A stretch of DNA of 64,000 nt from positions 346,453-410,452 of the forward strand of contig NZ_MUXN01000002.1 of NCBI RefSeq assembly GCF_001995215.1. Reading direction: 5' to 3'. Source of the stretch: Amycolatopsis azurea DSM 43854. Its GTDB lineage: Bacteria > Actinomycetota > Actinomycetes > Mycobacteriales > Pseudonocardiaceae. The notes beneath the pieces are model-generated. The model saw only the letters and a list, made by a program, of their open reading frames with translations, ran no database searches and was not told the origin of the DNA. The position numbers and the translations under genes are program-made. Positions 46,272-55,312 of this stretch are shown here, piece by piece; position 1 is the stretch's first letter, and each line of letters begins with the position of its first letter.

Positions 46272-47363
46272 TCAGTCCTCAGTGGAGGGTCGTGCCTCGA
46301 CGAGGTGGTAGTTCGACGCCGTGACCGCGTAGGTTCCGGTGAGGGTGAATCCGGCTTCCGCCAGGAGGTCCGCGAATTCGGTTTCGGTGCGTTCCCGCCC
46401 GCCGGTGCTGACCAGCATCGTGAGGTCGGCCATGATCGTGGCCCGCGTACGGAAGCCGGCCCGCTCGTCGATCACCGCGGGAAGCATTTGCTCCAGCAGC
46501 AGAAGACGGCCGTGCGCGGGCAATGCCTCACGACAGCAGGAGAGGATCCGCCGGACACGGTCCTCGTCCCAGTCATGGACGATGTCCTTGAGCAGGTACA
46601 GGTCACCGCCGCGGGGAACGGCTTCGAAGAAGTCGCCCGCGACGACGGCACAGCGGTCGGCGACGCCCGCGAAATCCAGAACGGATCCTGCCTTCCTGAT
46701 GCCATGCTCGGTGTCGAAGAGCACCCCTTTCGTGTCCGGCAGCGCCTTCAGGATCTCGCTGAGCAGTGTCCCGCTTCCGCCACCGACGTCCACGATGGTC
46801 GAATACCCGTCGAACGGGTACGCCGCCAGGACACCCGGCACGATGGCGCGGGTGTTCTCGGCCATCGTCTGGTGGAATTCGGCGGCGACCTCCGGCCGTG
46901 TGGCGTAGTACTCGAAGGAGTTCATCCCGAAGGCATGGTCGAAACCGGTTTCACCCGTCATCACCGTGTGCAGAAGGTTTCCCCACGACTGCCACTGGGA
47001 GTCGTCACAGGACATCATCACCAGCGACCGGGTCTGATCGGCGCTGTCCGAACGCAACATCGTGCCCAGCGAGGTCAGCTCGTACCGCTCGGGCCCGGCC
47101 TCCCGAAGCAACCCGTAGCACGCCATCCCGCGCAGCACACGCCGGAGCGAAGGCTCGTGTGCCGACGTGGCGCCGGCGACCTCCGCCACTGTCTTCGGCC
47201 CGTCCTTGAGCAGGTCCGCGATGCCGAGGCGGGCCGCGACATTGGCGAGCTGAGCCGCGATCATCGCCCCGGACATCTCCACGACGGGATTGACCAGGTA
47301 GCCGTTCTTCGGCCTTTCCGACTCGCCGGCCGCGTCCGGCGCCGATGTGGTGCGTGCGTGCAT
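46272..47363 (-). CDS. O-methyltransferase (DmpM/TcmO type)
   Basis: A 363-residue SAM-dependent O-methyltransferase with an N-terminal dimerisation/winged-helix domain and a C-terminal Rossmann domain. STIVDVGGGSGTLL is the SAM motif and LLKDIVHDWDED the catalytic His/Asp region typical of enzymes that methylate phenols on polyketides or tyrosine derivatives. It ends the leftward operon of the NRPS cluster, 122 bases after its upstream neighbour. The substrate is probably a phenol made by the nearby hydroxylases. Confidence 0.9.
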   Translation of the reverse strand: MHARTTSAPDAAGESERPKNGYLVNPVVEMSGAMIAAQLANVAARLGIADLLKDGPKTVAEVAGATSAHEPSLRRVLRGMACYGLLREAGPERYELTSLGTMLRSDSADQTRSLVMMSCDDSQWQSWGNLLHTVMTGETGFDHAFGMNSFEYYATRPEVAAEFHQTMAENTRAIVPGVLAAYPFDGYSTIVDVGGGSGTLLSEILKALPDTKGVLFDTEHGIRKAGSVLDFAGVADRCAVVAGDFFEAVPRGGDLYLLKDIVHDWDEDRVRRILSCCREALPAHGRLLLLEQMLPAVIDERAGFRTRATIMADLTMLVSTGGRERTETEFADLLAEAGFTLTGTYAVTASNYHLVEARPSTED

Positions 47364-47485
47364 AAGGCTCCTACCTTCCGATCTTCACCAGGGAATCGGC
47401 GTCCTGGCTGACGGTTTCCGTCCCCGCTGTGGAGCGGTGCACCAGTTCTCCGGACTTCCAGACGTGCGTGAGGTGCTGCCGCGGG

Positions 47486-48184
47486 TCAGAGCCTGATCGA
47501 GAGCTCGATCTCCTCGCCGAGGATCGGAAGGCACACCGACAGGTAGCCGTTGGTCCGGTCGCGGAGATATTCGTAGAGGTCGTCCATAGTGGACGGATCG
47601 ACGACGCAGTGCTCCGGGTCCGGTAGCCCGTCGGTGATGACGACCGAGCCCGTGCGCAGCTTCGGTTCCAGCAGGCGCAGCAACGGGAGGCTCTGCGACG
47701 GCCAGCCATCGAGCAGCAGGAGGTCGACGGTGCCGGGAAGCTCACGCAGCGTTTCCAGCGCGTCTCCCGCCCGGATGTCGACGAGGTCGGACAGCCCGGC
47801 TTCGTCGACATTCGCGCGCGCGTCGGCGACCTTGTCCGCGCTCAGCTCGGTGCCGACGACCCAGCCGCCGCCGTTGTCCCGCACCGCGGCCGCGAGATAG
47901 ACCGTCGACATGCCGAACGAAGTGCCGAACTCGACGATCCCGTTGGCCTGGTTCAGCCGAGCCAGCAGGTAGAGCAGTTCCCCGGTCTCCTTCGGCACGG
48001 CCATGGAGATGTCCTTGGCCAGGTCGGCGAAGGTCGCGGGGGAGGTGTTCCGGAACCGGTTCTCGTACTCCGGACCCGCTGCGGAGATCAGCTTGCGGAC
48101 ACCCTCCGCGTCGTTCTCGTCCTCACGCTTGCGCAGACGGGCGAGCACTGCTTCCACCTGCGGCCGGTGCACGGTCGAGATCAT
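47486..48184 (-). CDS. Class I SAM-dependent O-methyltransferase
   Basis: A 232-residue methyltransferase similar in layout to family 3 O-methyltransferases. GIVEFGTSFGMSTVYLAAA is the SAM motif, GTELSADKVADAR the ribose-binding acidic strand, and DLLLLDGWP a metal/substrate loop. The ATG overlaps the stop of the FAD monooxygenase (ATGA), so the two are co-translated. A catechol or phenol substrate from the hydroxylase is likely. Confidence 0.85.
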   Translation of the reverse strand: MISTVHRPQVEAVLARLRKREDENDAEGVRKLISAAGPEYENRFRNTSPATFADLAKDISMAVPKETGELLYLLARLNQANGIVEFGTSFGMSTVYLAAAVRDNGGGWVVGTELSADKVADARANVDEAGLSDLVDIRAGDALETLRELPGTVDLLLLDGWPSQSLPLLRLLEPKLRTGSVVITDGLPDPEHCVVDPSTMDDLYEYLRDRTNGYLSVCLPILGEEIELSIRL

Positions 48185-49842
48185 GAAGCCTCCAGATTCC
48201 TCAACGCCGCGGCGTTGTCCAGTGCCAGCAAGGTGTTCATCACGTCGTGGAGCACGGCCTCGGGATGGTCCGTGGCGCCCGAGGCGCGCCAGCCGACGAC
48301 ACCGTCGGGGCGCACCAGGAGCGCGCCGCCCTCGGACGCGCCGGACGCGGAAAGCCAGCGATCTTCCAGATCGTGCAGATCGTGCCCCAGCAGGTACGTC
48401 CGGATCGGAAGGCCGAGGGCGGTGGAAACCTGTGTCGCCGCGACGGTCCATGCAGCGCCCTGGGACCCGGCGAGCAGGACGAAGTGACGTCCGAACAGGT
48501 CGACGGTGGACATCTCCACCGGGCCGTTCGCGGGGCGCACGAGAAGGTGCGGTGCCCGGGTGCCGGGCAGGCCGCCCGTGTTCCGCGGGTCCAGAAGTTC
48601 CGGTACGCCGGGCTCTTCCGGATGCACGGCCGCCGACCGGTAGTGGTGGCCGTACACGACGGCGAGGTTTCCGGCCACGCCGGGGTCGGCGCCGCCGGCG
48701 GAGGTTCGCTTGTCCATCCGGTCGACGGCGGCCTCGGCGGTGAGCCGCGCGACCGGACGCCGCTCTCGCTCGTAGCTGTCCAGCAGCCGGTCGTGCGCCG
48801 CGCCGCCGACCACGAGCCCGAGTTTCCACGCGAGATTGTGCGCGTCGGCGATCCCGACGTTCGCGCCGAACCCACCCGAGGGCGGGATGAGATGCGCGGC
48901 GTCCCCCAGCAGGAACACCCGGCCGGAGCGGAAGGAATCCGCCACCGAAACCCCGAAATCCCAGTCGACGACGAACCGGTCCCCGCCCGGGAGCAAGGAA
49001 ACGAGGGAGACGGGCAGATCGCCGGCCCCGACTGCTGAGCGCACCAGTTCGACGCAGGTCGCTTCGTCGAAGTCGTCGATGCCGGTGATCCCGGGGAAGT
49101 TCTGTCGTTCGCCGTCGTAGTACGGCACCATCAGGACCCAGCGCCCCGGCCGGTCGTGGGGGAGCAACACGGTTCCCTGCGCCGGGTTGGCCAGGAACCA
49201 GGCCCCGATCGCGCGGTCACCGATGAGGTCGTCGATCGCGATGTCCGCGGAGATGGTCGCGTAGCGCTTCAACGTTCCCGGCCCACTGCTGGCGATTCCG
49301 AGCAGGTCCCGCACCGTGCTCCGATGGCCGTCGCAGGCGAGCAGATATTTCGCGCGCAATCGGGAGACGTGGCCGTCCTGATCGCTCACCGTCGCTTCGA
49401 CGCCGTCGCCGTGCCGGCCGAGCGAGACGAGCCTGGTCCCGAACCGGAGGTCCGCGCCCGCTTTCTTCGCGCTCTCATAGAGGATCGGTTCGAGCCGGTG
49501 CTGGTCGATGGGGGCGTGGGACGTCGGACTGAACCGCGAGGATTCTTCGAGCCCTTCGAGATCGGTCCGCACGATCTCTTGGCCTGCCACGCTTTCCGCC
49601 CTGGCCATCTGGTTGAACCGCGCCAGCTTCGACAGGTTCTCCCGGATCAGGGGTTCGAGGCCGAGGGAACGGTAGATCTCCATCGAACGGCCGTTGACCA
49701 GCCGCAGGCGCGGGATCTTGGACATCCCGGTGTGGCTTTCGACGAGGATCGTCGACACCCCGTGGTGCCGGAGCATGGCCGCGCTCGACAGGCCGACCAG
49801 GCTACCGCCGACGATGAGCACATCGGAGTCGTAGGTGTCCAT
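48181..49842 (-). CDS. FAD-dependent aromatic monooxygenase (PheA/TfdB-like)
   Basis: A 553-residue single-component flavin hydroxylase. LIVGGSLVGLSSAAML binds the ADP part of FAD, LLACDGHRSTVR is the DG motif and VFLLGDAAHLIPPSGGFGANVGIADAHNLAWKL the GD motif. A thioredoxin-like C-terminal domain follows, as in phenol hydroxylase and polyketide oxygenases. It lies six bases after the HpaB-like gene. It probably hydroxylates an aromatic ring or performs oxidative rearrangement. Confidence 0.9.
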   Translation of the reverse strand: MDTYDSDVLIVGGSLVGLSSAAMLRHHGVSTILVESHTGMSKIPRLRLVNGRSMEIYRSLGLEPLIRENLSKLARFNQMARAESVAGQEIVRTDLEGLEESSRFSPTSHAPIDQHRLEPILYESAKKAGADLRFGTRLVSLGRHGDGVEATVSDQDGHVSRLRAKYLLACDGHRSTVRDLLGIASSGPGTLKRYATISADIAIDDLIGDRAIGAWFLANPAQGTVLLPHDRPGRWVLMVPYYDGERQNFPGITGIDDFDEATCVELVRSAVGAGDLPVSLVSLLPGGDRFVVDWDFGVSVADSFRSGRVFLLGDAAHLIPPSGGFGANVGIADAHNLAWKLGLVVGGAAHDRLLDSYERERRPVARLTAEAAVDRMDKRTSAGGADPGVAGNLAVVYGHHYRSAAVHPEEPGVPELLDPRNTGGLPGTRAPHLLVRPANGPVEMSTVDLFGRHFVLLAGSQGAAWTVAATQVSTALGLPIRTYLLGHDLHDLEDRWLSASGASEGGALLVRPDGVVGWRASGATDHPEAVLHDVMNTLLALDNAAALRNLEAS

Positions 49843-49848
49843 TCCTGC

Positions 49849-51282
49849 CTAACCCGCCAGCGCCCTGCGGAGGACGTCCTCGAGGCGTCGCTTGTCGTAT
49901 GTCTGGTAGTGGGCGGCGGCGAGGCGAACCGGATCACCGCCGTAGTAGCGTTCGTAGAGCAACTGCCGTTGGCCGAAGGCGTCGCCGCTGAGTTCCCACG
50001 CCAGCTTCAGCAGACCGATCCGGTCCGGCCCGGTCATGTCGCCGGTGGCGAAGTACCTGCCGACGTCGTGCGGCAGCCCGGGAGCGAGATCCGCCGCCGT
50101 GGGTGCCGCGATGATGGCGCCGCTGCCGAGGATCCGGATCACCTCGGCCATCCGATCGCAAGCGGCTGGAAACTGGTACCGAGAGGTGTAGACCGCGCTG
50201 GCGGCAGGGACGAACGTACCCCAGCGGGACCGTGTAGCGTCCACTTCGGACAGCAGTAGGCAGGCACGGGCAGAGTCGAGCAACCCGAGCACCTCGCCCA
50301 GCATTTCCTTGACGTGCAGATGAGCGGTCGACCGGGTGGACTCGGCGAGCCGGACGGCGACGGCGACCATGAGCTCCGCCTTCGCCAGCCCCCGGATCAT
50401 GCCGTGGTGGCCCTGGTGCTGGAACCCGGTGGTGGCCCAGATCAGCGAGTTCGCCGCGTCCGGGTCGCCGTGGAAGAAGACCCGGTCCCATGGCACCAGG
50501 ACGTCGTCGAACACGCAGGTCGCGTCGATCTCGTCGAAGCGGCTCAGCGGGTGGTCGAACCGGTTGCGGCCGCTCATGGCGTACGGCTCGCGGCAGACGA
50601 TCCGGAGGCCCGGGGTGTTCACCGGGATGGCGAATCCGGCGGTGTAGGCGTGTTCGTCCTTCCGGTACCCAGGGATCGGGAAGACCAGCAGTTCATCCGT
50701 GACCGGGGCGAGGGTGCTGGTCATCTTCGCGCCTTTGACGACCAGGCCGTCCGAGGTCTCGCGGACGATCTTGAGCGGGACGAGCGGGTCGTCGAGGTCG
50801 TCGAGCCCGCGGGAACGGTCGACCTGCGGGTTGGCGCTGGCGATCGCGATGAACGGATCGTTCTCGCGACACCACTGGTAGTAGGCCCGGATGTTGTCGC
50901 CGAACCGCGGCGAATGCCCGCTGAAGAATTCCGCCGCCGAGGCGAAGGCCATCACCAGGGTGGCGACGTTGTCGGGAGTCCGTCCCATCAGCCCGAAGCA
51001 CGCTTCCGCGAAGCAAGTGATGCCCGTCCGCCGGGTCACGAGATCCTCGCGGTCGCGGGGGATCAGGTAGCCGATCGGGTACCGCGGTCCGCCAGGCGCC
51101 TCCTGGTAGCTGACTTCGGCTTGGACGGCGGGATCGTGCTGGAGGTCATACAACCCCGCGACACTGTCGATCACCGGGCGGAGCGCCGGATGCTCGGCCA
51201 CCGCGACCTGTTCGCCCGCCAGCCAGATCTCACGTCCGTCCGACAGGCCTGAGACGTACTCCTTGCCTGTTCTCAATGCCAT
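49849..51282 (-). CDS. HpaB-family FADH2-dependent 4-hydroxyphenyl monooxygenase
   Basis: A 477-residue reduced-flavin oxygenase of the 4-hydroxyphenylacetate 3-hydroxylase large-subunit family. GREIWLAGEQ near the N terminus, GYLIPRDREDLVTRR, YAMSGRNRFDHPLSRFDE and VFDDVLVPWDRVF are family blocks. It turns a para-phenol into a catechol and needs a separate flavin reductase, which is not in the window. AAAGG precedes the ATG. It heads the leftward operon, diverging from the NRPS. Tyrosine or a carrier-bound tyrosine-like group is a plausible substrate. Confidence 0.9.
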   Translation of the reverse strand: MALRTGKEYVSGLSDGREIWLAGEQVAVAEHPALRPVIDSVAGLYDLQHDPAVQAEVSYQEAPGGPRYPIGYLIPRDREDLVTRRTGITCFAEACFGLMGRTPDNVATLVMAFASAAEFFSGHSPRFGDNIRAYYQWCRENDPFIAIASANPQVDRSRGLDDLDDPLVPLKIVRETSDGLVVKGAKMTSTLAPVTDELLVFPIPGYRKDEHAYTAGFAIPVNTPGLRIVCREPYAMSGRNRFDHPLSRFDEIDATCVFDDVLVPWDRVFFHGDPDAANSLIWATTGFQHQGHHGMIRGLAKAELMVAVAVRLAESTRSTAHLHVKEMLGEVLGLLDSARACLLLSEVDATRSRWGTFVPAASAVYTSRYQFPAACDRMAEVIRILGSGAIIAAPTAADLAPGLPHDVGRYFATGDMTGPDRIGLLKLAWELSGDAFGQRQLLYERYYGGDPVRLAAAHYQTYDKRRLEDVLRRALAG

Positions 51283-51972
51283 TTCACACGACCTTTCAAG
51301 CCGTTTCGGAACGGACGGCGGACGAGTTCGCCGACCAATTCCTGGCGCCTCAGTCCCTTCTCGCGGTACCGGGCGGGCTCGATCCGGGGCACGCCCGGAT
51401 CGAGTTGGGCGTCCGGCCTGTGGGAAAGCGGTTCGTCCCCTGTTGTGTACCTCGCCGGCTGTGCGATGGTGTAGTCCGTGCCTGCCGGCAGTTGCCGCAC
51501 AGCGTCGATCGCCACGCCCGCCCCAATCCCCAGTAGGCCCGATGCGCACCGACACATGCGTGTGTGTTGATGAAAAATGAAAAGGTGCCATCCGGCGATT
51601 CGGTTTCCCCAGGTGAATCGGTTTCCGTAAAGCCCACGTTAACCACGGCCATGATCCGGCGGCAACCGGTCTAGATCCATCGTTCTAGTGCTTATGGCCG
51701 CATTAAGGCATTATCGATGAGTTGTTCATGGCGCGGTCCGGTTCACGACCTTCGTCGGCGGCGATTCGAGTGAGGCTCATCGCGGTTCCGGGGTGCTTAG
51801 GTGATCGACCGTTCTAGATCGAGTTTGGGGTAATCGGGTGTAGACCGATGGGGCGGGCGACTTGTAAGGTTTTCCGGAGGGGATTAATGAGGTATTCCAG
51901 CGAGTACTTTCGGAATACTCGTCTTCTGTGAATGAATCAACAATGTCGCTCGAAGCTCTCTTGGGGGGATCG
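51283..51972. promoter_or_regulatory. Divergent control region of the NRPS cluster
   Basis: A 690-base gap between the HpaB-like gene and the rightward NRPS operon, AT-richer than its surroundings. GTTCTAG words occur near 51681 and 51809, and an inverted repeat (GAGGTATTCC at 51889, GGAATACTC at 51912) lies before the first rightward gene. No convincing gene is present. Confidence 0.55.
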
Positions 51973-52148
51973 ATGCGTGACATGTCTTATCAAGTTCCTT
52001 GCCCGCCGTTGGGGTCGGTGATCGGCGCGGACGAGTTGGCGGCGGTCGCCCGGCTGGGCACGATGAAGCAACGGAAATCCGCTCCCGGCTTCCCGCTGGC
52101 CTGGTCGACGGCGACGAACTCGACGACTTCCTGAGCGAGCCGGCATGA
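51973..52148 (+). pseudogene. Small gene before the NRPS, apparently frameshifted
   Basis: A GGGGGGA site precedes an ATG that reads MRDMSYQVPCPPLGSV and on to DELAAVARL. At about 52057 coding quality moves to the -1 frame, which reads GHDEATEIRSRL to GDELDDFLSEPA and stops in a TGA that overlaps an ATG of the NRPS frame (ATGA). One extra G near 52057 would join them into a protein of about 58 residues. This could be a sequencing error, a decayed gene or programmed frameshifting. Staying in the first frame gives a 53-residue product ending at 52134. No function is recognised. Confidence 0.45.
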
Positions 52149-52174
52149 CCCGGCTGACGGCAGAAGGGACCGCC

Positions 52175-55100
52175 ATGGAGCGCAAACTCCCGGCGAAGGG
52201 AATCTCCGACATCTACGCGCTTTCCCCGATCCAGCAGGGACTTCTCTACGAACAGCTCGGGCGCCCCGGCACGGGTGTCTACATCGAACAGCTTCGGTTG
52301 ACCTTCGAGGAAACGGTGGACCCCGCACTGTTCGAACAGGCGTGGCAGGCGGTGGTCGACCGGCACCCGATCCTGCGCACTTCGTTCCACTGGAAACGCG
52401 ACGGAACGCCCTTGCAGGTAGTGCACGGTACCGCGCGGCTGCCGCTGGAAGTCCTTGACTGGCGGTCCGACGGACCGGCCCGCCAGGACGAACGACTCGA
52501 CGCGTGGATGGAACGGGAGCGGCTCGAAGGATTCGACCTGGCTGCCGCGCCGCTGATGCGCACGACGCTCATCCGGCGCGCGGACGAGGAATGGGTGTTC
52601 GCCTGGCGGTTCTCCCACCTGCTGATGGACGGCTGGTCCTTCACCCTGTGCATCCAGGACTTCACCGAGGCCTATCGCGCGCTGCGCCGGGACGCACCGA
52701 CGGCGGCCGCCGCCGGACGGCCGTACCGCGACTACCTCAGCTGGTGGCACGGCCGCGACCCGGACGCCGACGCCGCGTTCTGGGAGTCCGAATTGGACGG
52801 TTACGAGCCGCCACCGCCGTTGCGGATGGGCGGTGGCGCGGTGGAAGCCGGCGAATCGACACACTCCTTCCTGGAACAGAGCCTCGCCGACCTCGCTCCC
52901 GGACTCACCGGACTGGCCCGTGCCGAGCGGCTCACACTGGCCACCATCGCGCAAGGCGCGTGGATGGTCGTCCTCGGCCGGTACCTCGGCCGCGAGGACG
53001 TGGTCTGCGGAATCACCACGGCACACCGGCCTGGCGATCTGCCCGGTGCGGAGGCGATCCTCGGCCCGATGATCGCGACCGTCCCGGTCCGCGAACGACT
53101 CCGGCCCGGGCTGCGCCTGCGCGACTGGCTGCGCGGGTTCGGGAAGCACGCCGCCGAGGTGCGGGAACACCACACCATGCCCTTGGCCAGGATCCAGGCG
53201 AGGTTCGGTGACCACGAGGCGGCGCCGCTGCTCCAGAGCAGCGCGTCCTACGAGAACGTCCCGATGCCGGACTTCGACCTGTCCGACGTCGGGACGCGCA
53301 TCACCGGCCTCGCCTACGACGGGCGCCCGCACTACCCGATCACGATGGTGATCATGCCGGGCGACGACATGCCCCTGAGGGTGGTCTACGACCGGCGGTG
53401 CTTCGCCGACGACGTCGCACGGCGCTTCGCCGACGACCTGGTCGCCGTGCTGCGTCAGCTGGTGGACGAGCCGGAGGCGACACTCGGCGGCCTGGCCTTC
53501 ACGGGAACCACGGTCCCCGGTCGTCGACCAGCGGAACTCGTCGTGGGCGAGCCGACGTGCCTGCACGAGGCCTTCACAGAGCACGCGAGGCGGACGCCCG
53601 ACGCGGTAGCCGTGAGCGACGGCGGACGGGAATTCACCTACGGGGAACTGGATCGTTACGCCGACGCGGTCGCCGCGGCGTTGATCAGTGCGGGGGCACC
53701 CGGCCGGATCGGCCTGTGCCTCGGCCGCTCCGCCGACCTCGTCGCCGCGATGATCGGCTGCTTCAAGGCGGGCGCCGCCTACGTCGCACTGGATCCCGCC
53801 TACCCCGCGGAACGGCTCAGGGACATCCTCGCCGATTCCGGGGCGGAAGTCGTGCTGTGCACCGACGACGTCGTCGAGCGGCTCAGCGGATACGAGGGCC
53901 GGACGCTGGAGCTGGGTATCGACATCCGTCCGGACGCGGAAGTCGCCGAAGTCCCGGTCGCGCGCGACCCGGAGACTCCCGCTTACCTGCTCTACACCTC
54001 AGGATCGACCGGCAGCCCGAAGGCCGTCGTGGTCACGCATCGGAACGTGGGGAGTCTGCTGGCCGCCGGGCGAGCGGTGTTCGGTTTCGACGGCGACGAT
54101 GTGTGGACGTTCGCGCACTCCTTCGCCTTCGACTACTCGGTGTGGGAGATCTGGGGTGCCCTGGCCAACGGGGGCAGGCTCGTCGTCGTGCCGCCCGCGG
54201 TCAGCCGTGATCCGGCCGCGTTGCGGCGCCTCGTCCACGCCGAGCGGGTGAGCGTGTTCAGCATGACGCCCGCGGTGTTCGAGCAGGTGGCAGCTCAGCC
54301 CGGCGAGGAGATGTCCGCGCTGCGCAAGGTCTTCCTCGGCGGCGACCGGCTCGACACGACGATGGTGCGCGCCTGGTTCGACCGGTATGCCGACGCGGAC
54401 ATCGAGGTGTACAACCTGTACGGCGTCACCGAGGCCACCGTGGTTTCGACCTACCACCGGGTGTGGGCGGACGACATCGGCACGGTGCCGATCGGTCGTC
54501 CGCTGCCGAACCAGCGGGCCGAGGTGCTCGACGCCTGGGGACGCCCGGTTCCCGAAGGCGGGACCGGCGAGCTGTGGGTGTCCGGACCGGCGGTGGCTGC
54601 GGGCTATCACGCGCGTGAAGAGCTTACGGCGCGGCGATTCGGCGTCACCGAGGCCGGTGAGCGCAGCTACCGGACCGGGGATCTGGTCAGGGCGCGGGAG
54701 GACGGGGCGTTGTGTTTCCTCGGCCGCGCGGACGATCAGGTCAAGGTCCGCGGCTTCCGGGTGGAGCCCGGCGAGATCGAGGCGGTGCTGCGCGCACATC
54801 CGGCGGTGCGATCCGCGGCGGTCGTCGTGCGTGGACCCGGCCGCTCCGCCCGGCTGGCGGGCTATCTCGTCGCCTTCGGCGCGCCGGTGTCCACAGAGGA
54901 CATACGGGCGTACGCGGCGAAGCACCTGCCGGCACACATGGTCCCGGATCTCCTCGGCTGGATACCGGACATCCCGGTGACGGAGTCGGGGAAGGTGAAC
55001 TCGCGTGTGCTGCCCGAACTGGAACACCGCGAGGCCGTCGAGTTCGTCGCGCCGCGGACCGAGGACGAGCGGGTGGTGGCCGCCGAGGTCGCGAAGGTGC

Positions 55101-55312
55101 TCGAACTCGATCGCGTTGGCGCACTGGATCGGCTGGACGTCCTCGGCCTGCACTCCCTGCACGCGATGCGCCTGATGGCGGCGTTGCGGTCGGCGAGCGG
55201 GGTCGAGGTGCCGCTGCCGAAGCTGGTGCGCGCCGGGACCGTGTCGGAGCTGGCGGCGGCGGTCGCCGCGGGCAGGGCGGCGGTGGTGGGTGGGGGTGAC
55301 CGGGCGTGGTGA
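52175..55312 (+). CDS. Single-module NRPS, C-A-T
   Basis: A 1045-residue non-ribosomal peptide synthetase module. Condensation domain (about 10-440) has SHLLMDG, keeping the catalytic second His. Adenylation domain (about 460-960) has YTSGSTGSPKA (residue 606), NLYGVTE and YRTGDLV. The carrier domain near 990 has GLHSLHAM with the pantetheine Ser. There is no thioesterase, epimerase or second module. Manual alignment of the binding pocket to GrsA gives D-Y-W-S-F-G-L-V-V-K, which I cannot assign. AGAAGGGA favours this ATG; one ten codons upstream overlaps the preceding small gene. Confidence 0.9.
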   Translation: MERKLPAKGISDIYALSPIQQGLLYEQLGRPGTGVYIEQLRLTFEETVDPALFEQAWQAVVDRHPILRTSFHWKRDGTPLQVVHGTARLPLEVLDWRSDGPARQDERLDAWMERERLEGFDLAAAPLMRTTLIRRADEEWVFAWRFSHLLMDGWSFTLCIQDFTEAYRALRRDAPTAAAAGRPYRDYLSWWHGRDPDADAAFWESELDGYEPPPPLRMGGGAVEAGESTHSFLEQSLADLAPGLTGLARAERLTLATIAQGAWMVVLGRYLGREDVVCGITTAHRPGDLPGAEAILGPMIATVPVRERLRPGLRLRDWLRGFGKHAAEVREHHTMPLARIQARFGDHEAAPLLQSSASYENVPMPDFDLSDVGTRITGLAYDGRPHYPITMVIMPGDDMPLRVVYDRRCFADDVARRFADDLVAVLRQLVDEPEATLGGLAFTGTTVPGRRPAELVVGEPTCLHEAFTEHARRTPDAVAVSDGGREFTYGELDRYADAVAAALISAGAPGRIGLCLGRSADLVAAMIGCFKAGAAYVALDPAYPAERLRDILADSGAEVVLCTDDVVERLSGYEGRTLELGIDIRPDAEVAEVPVARDPETPAYLLYTSGSTGSPKAVVVTHRNVGSLLAAGRAVFGFDGDDVWTFAHSFAFDYSVWEIWGALANGGRLVVVPPAVSRDPAALRRLVHAERVSVFSMTPAVFEQVAAQPGEEMSALRKVFLGGDRLDTTMVRAWFDRYADADIEVYNLYGVTEATVVSTYHRVWADDIGTVPIGRPLPNQRAEVLDAWGRPVPEGGTGELWVSGPAVAAGYHAREELTARRFGVTEAGERSYRTGDLVRAREDGALCFLGRADDQVKVRGFRVEPGEIEAVLRAHPAVRSAAVVVRGPGRSARLAGYLVAFGAPVSTEDIRAYAAKHLPAHMVPDLLGWIPDIPVTESGKVNSRVLPELEHREAVEFVAPRTEDERVVAAEVAKVLELDRVGALDRLDVLGLHSLHAMRLMAALRSASGVEVPLPKLVRAGTVSELAAAVAAGRAAVVGGGDRAW

